A stretch of DNA of 64,000 nucleotides from Microvelia longipes (Eukaryota > Arthropoda > Insecta > Hemiptera > Veliidae), in assembly GCA_018340805.1 (NCBI GenBank), contig JACMZG010000008.1, forward strand, positions 55,180,155-55,244,154. Reading direction: 5' to 3'. Below the pieces are notes generated by a model. The model was not told where the DNA came from. It did no database searches and saw nothing but the letters and a program-made list of their open reading frames with translations. Within the stretch, counting starts at the first letter, position 1. Each line of letters opens with the position of its first letter. Of this stretch, positions 56,106-64,000 are shown in pieces. The position numbers and the translations under genes were made by a program.

Positions 56106-56165
56106 AAAGTCGCTTGTTTACGCAAACAATAAGGTAATATATTGTTTGCGCAAACAAGCGACTTT
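56106..56165. repeat. Hairpin with 25-bp arms
   Basis: Arm 56106-56130 (aaagtcgcttgtttacgcaa, then acaat), loop of 10 nt, arm 56141-56165. One mismatch in 25. Confidence 0.92.
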
Positions 56166-57047
56166 TTTACGCTTAATAGTTTTTTTGTCATATTTTATAA
56201 AAAGCAATGACTTTTAGTTTATTTACTATTATAATTTTTATATTTTTTACATAAAAGTATTTAAGTAAAATTTTCATAAAGCGTATGGTATAAAAATGAA
56301 ATAAGCATAGAAGCTTTGTGCCATTTCTGGCAGATTTTTTTATTATACTTACCAAATATTATCAAAAGGGATTAGATAAAAAGTGCGCAGTTGTTTTAAG
56401 TAACAATTTATTTACACATAAGTTAATTGTTTAAATATAAATAATTTAAATAATTAAGCATATTAAATAATATTCTACATTTCATGCGTGTAGATAATTC
56501 ACAATAATGTATTGTACAAGGCATTTTAACGAAGTAAAATTTGATTTTTTACATTTGGAATGAAAGGGTACTTTAGTTTATTTTGGCGACTTGCTTTCTT
56601 CAAGAACAGTTGATGTAAGTCTCCTTTGTTTTAGAACTTAAAACATAAAATAATGTTTATTCCGTATTTATCTAACCTTTATTATTTTATTAAAAAGTAT
56701 AAAAATCTTCTTACTTCTACATGTTTAAACGTGTCCTTACTTTTCAAGTTTTATTTTAAACAGGTGTTTAAAATAAATTAAATGATTAAAAATTAAACAG
56801 GTATCTAGTTTAAAATAAAAGCTAGGGCTAATAAATATTATGCTCTGTTTTATCTACTTTGAAGGGCTCATATAGCCTAATATCATTAGCTATTAGCACT
56901 TCGAATCTTGATTTTTTTCTGATTTTCGGTCTAACAACTAAGTTTTTAAAGAAATCCGTGTAGTAATTTTTACGGCTTTCTTGAATATAAATAGAGAATT
57001 GTTCCTTCAATTAGAAATTGTTTTATCTTATAAAACTGAAGGTAACA

Positions 57048-57071
57048 CTGTTGGATATGAATATCCAACAG
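57048..57071. repeat. Hairpin with 11-bp perfect arms
   Basis: ctgttggatat, ga, atatccaacag. Confidence 0.9.
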
Positions 57072-57858
57072 CAAGTATCGACGGTAGCTGATTGTTCAAT
57101 TTACAAATTGAAGAATCAGCTAATCATGTATTTAAAAAACGTGCTACAAAAACTGTAATCGGATCTACAATAAAACTTATGTTTAAACTTAAAACACATA
57201 AAGGAATCAATAAGAATACACATTCACATAAAAGTAATGTTACTCGTGATTGTATAACACATCTTATTATAACTAATTTGAAGTTGTCATATATTGATGC
57301 CATATATATATTGTATTTGTATATTTGTTGTAGTTTTATATTTATATATTTTTCTCATACATTGATCATGATCATATATTTTTATGGCAGTGATATCTGT
57401 TTATAGTAGTAATATCCACTTTGTACTGTGCTACTATATTCAAAGATTTTTTTTATTTCTCTTGATACCACGTGGCTAAAATATTTTTAGAGATTTTTCT
57501 TACCCGTGATTAATAAATACTTAGTATTTAAAATAATTCAATCTATTCATTGAGCAGTGCTATTTTTTCGTCAAGAATTAATAGTAGTAACAAGGTGTAT
57601 TAGTAATTTTTCTGAACATTATCTTAAGAAAACCAAATTAAAATTTTTTAAAAATGACTAAGGTTTGTTATAGTTTTAAATTACAAAGGTTCTACTCTCA
57701 TTTATGGATTAACTGATGAAGTTAAGGTTTGCAGCGAACGCTCCTTAAAGTAACTGATTAAAAATTATCAGACAATGGTGTCTGATAGAAATTTAATTGG
57801 TTAATATATCTGGGGCCTTAAAATATTCGAGACATGTTCTGATATCGAAACGTAATTT

Positions 57859-57900
57859 GTAAGTGAGAATATTGCGTTTTTACGCAATATTCTCACTTAC
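57859..57900. repeat. Hairpin with 19-bp perfect arms
   Basis: gtaagtgagaatattgcgt, tttt, acgcaatattctcacttac. Perfect, with a 4-nt loop; followed by a T-poor stretch, so not an obvious terminator. Confidence 0.93.
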
Positions 57901-58083
57901 TTATAGAGAGGTATTAGTATTTAGTACTTAGTATTAGTATATTAGACGAGATTTCGCAAATTTTTTCGATGTTATCTATTTTACCGGAATAAACTCTTTA
58001 CTGTTTATTTAATTTAATTTATTTAATGTTATTACTATTGTAGCTATGCTATGAGTCGCAATAATTTTATGAAATTATGCATT

Positions 58084-58089
58084 TTTATT
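58084..58089 (-). terminator. Candidate poly(A) signal of the cuticle gene
   Basis: AATAAA on the minus strand, 45 nt after the stop. Confidence 0.5.
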
Positions 58090-58134
58090 ACGGTGCTTTC
58101 ATTTTGTATCTACTATACTAGTTTGTTAGTTAGT

Positions 58135-58276
58135 TTACGAAGGGAATGCTCTAAAGCCATTTTTATCAGCAACGTATTTTACGATTTGAAGTCTCCCATA
58201 CTTATCGTAGTATCCATACTGGCCTTTAATACTTCCATCTTCATCTTTTTCTTCAAATCTAAACATTCTTTCGTCC
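58135..58276 (-). CDS. Cuticular protein terminal exon
   Basis: Acceptor tttgattcag, phase 2 in. 46 codons plus TAA with RMFRFEEKDEDGSIKGQYGY and the ADKNGF motif. Too short for simple frame scans, but it completes the RR domain exactly. Confidence 0.9.
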
Positions 58277-60872
58277 CTGAATCAAATAAGACATATTCAT
58301 TACACAAAATTGTCACACAATGACAAACTAAAGATTCTGATAATAGGCGTATTTTAAAAATGCAAAAAGAGAATTCAACAAGATCGATTCAACGAGCAGA
58401 TCATGTCAGCCAGAACTTTCATGTAGTTCAGCTTCAATTTTGGCTTACTTGTAGCCTAGATTACTTAGTAGTTACTTATACGTCATAATTTTCAGAAATA
58501 AAAATAGAGATTTAAGCATAGTGTTAAAAATGTTAAGTCCTTGCAGTAAAATCAAAATTAGATGTAACAATATCAATTTATTTTTACTTTGTTCTGAATT
58601 GATGAAAGACAATATAGTCCTGTGATCATAGTCATTTCCCTAAGATTCTAGAGGCTTAATCCACTAAACTACTTCGTCCTTAGTGTGACCTGTTTGTAAA
58701 ATTATAAATTTTCTAAAGAAAATAATATTATATGACATACCCATGTCCTGTATCATAGCCGAATTTGTAAGTCTCCGGACCCTTGTGTCCTTTTAATTGG
58801 TAGTTAACCCTCGTACTGTCCTCTTCCACCGAGTGTCCTGGTTTCACTGTCCACTCTCGAGTAGGGCTGGAAATATAACCATCAGAGCTTATCTGAAACC
58901 AGTCAACCACCCCGAAATATCTACATGTGCTAACTTATCCCTACAGTGCGTCAAAAGCTGCTATAACCAATATCGTAACATTTTAGGGACTTGTCTTCTA
59001 ATTGATTCATTCTATTTAGGGGTAATTGATCAAGTTTTTTTATTCGAAGTTTGATATTTTATTTTCATTAATACTTCACTCCCAATTGCTTCTTTTATCT
59101 TGTATTTATTTTTTAGAATAACCATTGGTAAAAAACGAATATACCCTCTAAGAAAATACCAGTACCATTTTTTATATTGACGGTTTATCTAGAAGCAATA
59201 ACAACTCTTGAATCTCATTCCCAGTTTGTATATCAAATTTCATAAAAATTTGAATTCCCCTAATTTTTAATAGGAATAGAAAGTATTAGTTTATTTTTCT
59301 ATTTGATAAATATAATGATAAAAACGTTTACTGTGTATGAGGTACATAAGTACATGATTTCTTACTATGCACACACTAGATGACACATTCACTTAAAACA
59401 AGCTTATTTTGGCGCAGCATATTAAAATTAATTTTCTTATATTACAAGCAGCTTAATTAAATTGTAAACATTTAAATTCAAGTATAACACTAGTGTTTAT
59501 ATTATTATATTTTACTACGCATGACACCTTATAAGGATACATACAAATAAATTTGAATGCCTCTGATCTATTTAACTTGAATGTATTATAGGACTAGGCT
59601 TTTAGTTGATGTTAAAAAAAACTTTTCCTAAAGAAAATCGTTAAAAACCTATACATTTTTTCTTTGAAATTTACTTTTCTATTAAGCTCTTTGAAGATGT
59701 TTAGTATGCAGTTTATGCTTGAATTAAACGAATGTGGTATCTGGAGTTTAAAATAAACTTTCTATATACTTATAGATAGTCTATAAGTAGATAGATAGAC
59801 TATATATTTATCTATCTATAAGTTGATAGATAGACTATCTATTTATCTATCTATAAGTAGATAGATAGACTATCTCCTTATAGATAGTCTAATACTTATC
59901 TAAACCAACTAATAAATAATAAGTAACTAATGTGCAACTTGGTAAGAGGTTATATTTTATTAGTGCATAGCGTGCCGATTAGATTACATGAAAGAATAAA
60001 AATTGAATAAGTTAATGTCTCATTTTATGTTGTCTTACCTCATATTCTCTGAAAGTAGTGTACTGACTTTGAGGTTCCTGAATAACGTGCTCAACAAATT
60101 GCTCGTAATAAGGATCTAAATGGAAAGATGGCGTTTTATGAGTGAAAGTGTCTAGAGAACCTGAGGAAGATGGTCCCCATTGAATTTGAGATTCCAAATG
60201 GATATTAGATTCTGTTGTTTTACCCCTTATTTTTCTCTTAAAGTTTTGCTTCTTATCTGGTTTCCTATGCCATTCTTTATGCGGACTGTATTTGTGTTCT
60301 TTATTCCCTTTAGGATAGTTTCTCAGTGGCGTCGTGTCAAAGTCTGCTAATGTTGGTTTGTTATTGTAAATGGAAGGGTAACGAGGAGGTTTTAAAAAGT
60401 CCATTGAATGCTCAATGGGGTGTCCATTGCTATTGACTTCATGAGGTATCACAACAGATAATGACGGTACACTATCTACAATAGTTTTAACACTTCCTCT
60501 TTGGGGTTTTAAAACCTGAGGAGTAGATTCGTGGTTTAAACGATGTTGGTGGGTCTTCATACGTTCTTGAATAGATTTCTCGTCCATCATAGAAGGTATA
60601 TTAGCATTATTAGGGCCCACTGAGGGCTCTTGAACAAAGTTTTGGGGTCTATATTTAGGTCTAGGAGTAACAAGTACTGTGAGAGGATCTTTAGCCGATC
60701 CTGACGGAGATCTTGAAGGCCTTTCGTTTGTTTCAATCCTTACTCTTTGTATAGAAGCTGCAGGTGCTGATTCTGTCGATGAACTCATTTCTTTCAACGC
60801 GTGTTGATGCAGCGTGGAAAACGGAAACAACTGGCTGCTTCCAATACCAACCAGGCATAGCATCAAATAAGC
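58135..60872 (-). CDS. Cuticular protein with C-terminal RR chitin-binding domain
   Basis: Secreted structural protein of the exoskeleton. Exons: 60872-60039 (phase 0 to 0), 58892-58741 (phase 0 to 2), 58276-58135 (ends TAA); about 375 residues plus a few first codons not placed. It starts inside a signal peptide (AYLMLCLVGIGSSQ), a common intron site in insect cuticle genes. A long Ser/Pro/His/Lys-rich region of about 260 residues follows, without obvious domains. The C-terminal Rebers-Riddiford domain runs across the last two exons: PETYKFGYDTGHG joined to DERMFRFEEKDEDGSIKGQY and then DKYGRLQIVKYVADKNGF. The G-x-Y and Y-x-AD-x-x-GF elements bind chitin in this family. No frame break. The RR subclass is not clear-cut. 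Confidence 0.9.
58741..58892 (-). CDS. Cuticular protein exon 3
   Basis: Acceptor tggtttcag, donor gg|gtatgt. 152 nt encoding ISSDGYISSPTREWTVKPGH and on to PETYKFGYDTGHG, the first part of the RR domain. Confidence 0.88.
58893..60038. other. Cuticle gene intron 2
   Basis: 1.1 kb, AT-rich; carries the tetranucleotide block at 59764-59893. No other gene seen. Confidence 0.6.
59764..59893. repeat. GATA/TATC tetranucleotide block in alternating orientation
   Basis: Repeated blocks of agtagatagatagactat and tatttatctatctataagt alternate on the two strands, so the whole block can fold on itself. Confidence 0.85.
60039..60872 (-). CDS. Cuticular protein exon 2 (signal peptide and N-terminal region)
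   Basis: Acceptor ttgttgttacag, donor gag|gtaaga; 278 codons. Rich in Ser, Pro, His, Lys and Arg, no Cys after the signal peptide. A single ATG directly followed by a GT donor at 61108-61104 could supply the start codon, but this is only a candidate. Confidence 0.85.
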
Positions 60873-60884
60873 CTGTAACAACAA

Positions 60885-61914
60885 ATAATGAATTAAAAAT
60901 ATTTATTTAAAAAAATTAAACAATGAAAAAACTATAGCGATTTTATGTCTATTATTTTTAATTCTTATTAATCAATCAGACAATTGTATATACAGAATTT
61001 GATTTATAAAAGTTAATTTTGTCTGGAGTTTCGAAACGTAATCTATCTAAGTTACATGAATATAAAGTATGAATGTTTAAAACATTAAATTTGACATTAC
61101 GTTACCATACCACCACCAAAATTGATTCAAGACATTGATAGATAATCTTGCCTTATTTTTAACTGTTTGTATTCCTCTCATTTAGTTTTAGAGTCGTGAC
61201 GATTCCTTTTCTTGTTACACTACTCATACTTATAATATTCGCTTCCTCTGATTATTATTATAAATGCATCTGAGCGTGAATGGAACACTGACTGTCTGTC
61301 TGATTGTACTCCGGAACCACCAATTAGACTAATTCATATGAATTACACTTATGGTTCAATTAAGATTTATGTTACATAAACCTTATTTTTTATTTTCACC
61401 TATAGCATCTTGTAATTTGGATCAGGTTACTTTTCCTTAGACAAAGGTTAGGTCTTTTTTGACTATTATCACAGAAATACTGGTTTTGGCTGACAAAATT
61501 CAGGAGAGGAAAAAATCCTAACGATTTATTTTTACCCCTCCTGCCACTTTAAGGAATAATTAAATATTAATAAAACTATTAACTGAAAAATGTTTCAATA
61601 GCTAAATTAGTTATAATAGGACAGGCTAATAAGGCAAAAGTTGCTTTGGTTATTAATTATATTTACTTTTTCAAGCATATATTCTTAGCATAAATAGATT
61701 TTTTCATTTATTAAAAATTTGATTGAAATGGTCTAAAACCTTTAATGATAAGCATTAACTGAGCTAAGTAGTGCAAATAATGGTGTACACTGCCAATAAT
61801 GGAGGCATAGTTTTGTAAACCAATTGGATAAGTATGCCCATTATTTTCTTTGAAAAATACTGGAAGTGTTTTATTATTTGAGTAACTGCTAGAATTATAA
61901 AGCATGCAGCGAAA
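60885..61914. other. Upstream region of the cuticle gene, no gene seen
   Basis: AT-rich. It should contain exon 1 and the promoter of the cuticle gene; only a weak start candidate (ATG|gtaacg, minus strand, 61108-61104) was found. Confidence 0.4.
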
Positions 61915-62010
61915 ACTTAGGCAAGAAATGGATTGTAAGGCACGGAAAAACGCATTTTAAACGAAAAAACGAAATTCGCCCGGCATGCGGACCTCCGCGC
62001 CAGAATTTTT
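61915..62010. mobile_element. One end of a ggcgcg-TIR MITE
   Basis: cttaggcaagaaatggattg, aagg..., cggcatgcggacctccgcgccagaat aligns with the right end of the element at 49839-50150. The matching left end was not found nearby, so it is a fragment or a diverged copy. Confidence 0.6.
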
Positions 62011-62230
62011 AATAATCAAATAAGAATGCCGGGTTACAGCATTTTATGATATTGCGCAGTTTTAGAGTTTGACGTCAACTATGATTTGTACAATTTTATT
62101 AATGGAGCGGTTAACTGTAATTTATTTGAACAAAAAAAAAAGTAAAATGAAATGATGAATGAAAAAATGAATAGTGAATTAAAAAACTTTAATATGAAAA
62201 CTCGTATGTTTATTTTCATGTTGTTCCCAA

Positions 62231-62232
<2 letters not shown>

Positions 62233-62302
<70 letters not shown>

Positions 62303-62314
62303 TATATATATATA
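62233..62314. repeat. (AT)n microsatellite
   Basis: About 80 bp of AT repeats with two short interruptions. Confidence 0.9.
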
Positions 62315-64000
62315 ATTTGTTTATACATGTCCATTTGTTAATAAAAAAGGTACATGTTTTATAAATTTTTATAAATATTTTTTGTGTGAAGAATATTATT
62401 AATAAATGAAAATATTATTAATTTTTTTTAAAGGAAGAAAGTCTTAATAATTTCGTGTGTTCCGCTGTGCTGATTCGAGCGTAAATGTGAATCAGAATTC
62501 TCATAAGTAAAGGTACATCCGATCCTTGCGGTACCTCAGGTTTAATACACGTCTCAGTCTCCGTGTTTTATACCCTCGTCATTTTATGCTGGATAATTTT
62601 CTAATCACAAATCATTAATAATTCGAAGATTATGTCATGACGCAATGTAAGGTATTTAGGTGATCTAAATCAAACCGACAAGTGATCTCATTATCATAAT
62701 TACTCTTGTTTTCAGTGGAAATACTTATTTGCTTTATAGATTTGATTCGTTTCTGTGAATGTAGGATGGTATTAATTTCTACAATTAATTTCTTACAATT
62801 ATTTCTTTGTTCATATGGTCCATCTGCCATTTTGGTAATTTGGGACAAACATGGTTTTTTAATGATACTAAGAAAGATGGAACAAAAAGGCATTTAATAA
62901 CTTTTTCATTATCTGGTAATAAACGAAATTCGATATTAAAGATATGATTCATAATTGAGTTTGAATTACTACAAGTGAAGAACTACCATATAATTTAAAA
63001 GTTCGCAGTTTCTTTAATGCCATTTTTCTCTGGCACTTCTCAGTTTTCACCTCTCATAAATCCTAACAACGAGACTCTATGGGTTAAATCAATCTAATTT
63101 GAAAAACCATGAAAAAACCCCTTTTATTCATAACACTATAGTTTATTTACTTTTTAGTGAATTTCCTTTTTTAGAAATTTTATATTCTCCTTTTTAAGCA
63201 GTGGTTAAAACCTGTGGATCGTGAACCCTAAAGAAGCCGCGAAGAGATTTTAGAGAGATCTCCAAGGATTTCTGAGTAAAAATATCTGTGGTAAATAAAT
63301 AGAAACCCTAAAATACGATCAGTAAACGACCAATTTTGAACAAGGTTTTTTTTAATGTTTTTTGGGCTTTGAGTTGAATGAAACTGATCCGGAGTCGAGC
63401 CGAGCACTTAGCTCTGTGTTTGGCATTTATGGTCACTTCATTTTTCATTTATTTCATTCTGGACAAAAAGATATCTTTAAACCTTCCTCCCCTTCTGTTA
63501 ACCTTTTTTTCTATCATTCATCTAGAATTTGTCAAATGTCACTTAAAATAAATACAATTGGAAATAACGAATTCATTAAGTAACGAATCATGTTAATCGT
63601 TCTGTTTTTTCACAGCCATCCTTAATTATAACAATGAAGTTGTTTGACTTCATTATTAGACTTTTTTTTTAATTGTCTTCAAAGACTTAATAAGTCAACA
63701 AAATAACTGTAAAGAATCTGAATAAGAACTTTATTGAGGTAAATATTGTTTTGTTGGTGTAGTAAAATAGCGGCTCTACTCCACTCTCCATTTACGTAAC
63801 AGATATGTCTTTGTTATTGGGAAGTTGTCGCTGTAAGTTACTACGTACAATTAGCGAGTTACAAAGTGTAGTCTTACTTTCATTCGCACGTTAAAAAAAA
63901 ACTTCTAAAAAAAGTTTATGGTTGAGGTTCATTGAATTCATGAAATTTTATAGCGATTCAAATGCCATTATTTTAGTCATTTGAAATAATTGAGAGATCG
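62315..64000. other. No gene recognised
   Basis: AT-rich. 63198-63270 (gcagtggttaaaacctgtgg, atcgtgaaccct) resembles a decayed hAT-type terminus but has no visible partner. Frames at 62630-62897 and 63362-63583 have no recognisable domain. Confidence 0.45.

Larger units (their letters stand above)
55250..58134. other. Intergenic between OBP and cuticle gene
   Basis: AT-rich, about 2.9 kb, with the OBP promoter at the left and the cuticle gene 3' end at the right. Contains several near-perfect hairpins (56106-56165, 57048-57071, 57859-57900). Reading frames at 55896-56157, 56828-57010 and 57092-57406 show no recognisable family. Confidence 0.5.

Noticed and set aside
55896..57406. Several 60-104-residue frames on both strands
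   Set aside because: No domain, no consistent splice signals, and partly built on hairpin sequence.
63198..63583. hAT-like terminus and a 73-residue frame near the right edge
   Set aside because: Only one loosely matching end and no partner or target duplication; the frame has no recognisable similarity.
1..64000. CRISPR arrays, bacterial operons, rRNA genes
   Set aside because: None seen; the direct repeats present are microsatellites, minisatellites or transposon parts in eukaryotic DNA.

Overview
This window is AT-rich animal DNA, almost certainly from an insect. Two gene families point there: an odorant-binding protein (OBP) and an RR-type (Rebers-Riddiford) cuticular protein. The genes are split by introns and loaded with transposable elements; nothing prokaryotic is present. 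A hemipteran-like genome is plausible but cannot be proved from the sequence alone.

Layout. (1) 1-3000: a 5'-truncated, frameshifted LINE on the minus strand. (2) 3609-22559: five coding exons of deoxyribose-phosphate aldolase (DERA) on the plus strand; exon 1 was not found. The last intron (14.4 kb) holds a repeat cluster, a hAT-type non-autonomous transposon with an exact 8-bp target duplication and a very long hairpin, and a CR1/Jockey-like LINE whose ORF1 is split by a Ty3/gypsy element (TSD ATTTC). (3) 24142-25611: the two 3' exons of a minus-strand OBP gene. (4) 25784-26783: a gap of exactly 1000 N. (5) 26784-46458: a near-identical second copy of about 5973-25783, starting inside DERA exon 4 and ending on the same base. 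This is best read as two overlapping contigs (or two haplotypes) placed side by side, not a biological tandem duplication. (6) 44825-55247: the full OBP gene on the minus strand, pieced together here from six exons. It looks like an Obp59a orthologue carrying an extremely expanded acidic/Lys-Asn/Gly-Tyr-rich insertion. (7) 58135-60872 (first codons upstream): a minus-strand cuticular protein with a long non-RR N-terminal region and a C-terminal chitin-binding RR domain. (8) 61000-64000: no gene recognised.

DERA and the OBP gene are tail to tail (about 1.6 kb between stop codons once the duplicate is collapsed). The OBP and cuticle genes run head to tail on the minus strand. The genes share no pathway: DERA is cytosolic nucleoside catabolism, the OBP is a secreted sensillum-lymph type protein, and the RR protein is extracellular cuticle. 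Single-base indels, many in homopolymers, break reading frames in both copies and in the OBP gene. That suggests uncorrected long-read error on top of real haplotype differences (repeat-unit numbers differ between the copies).
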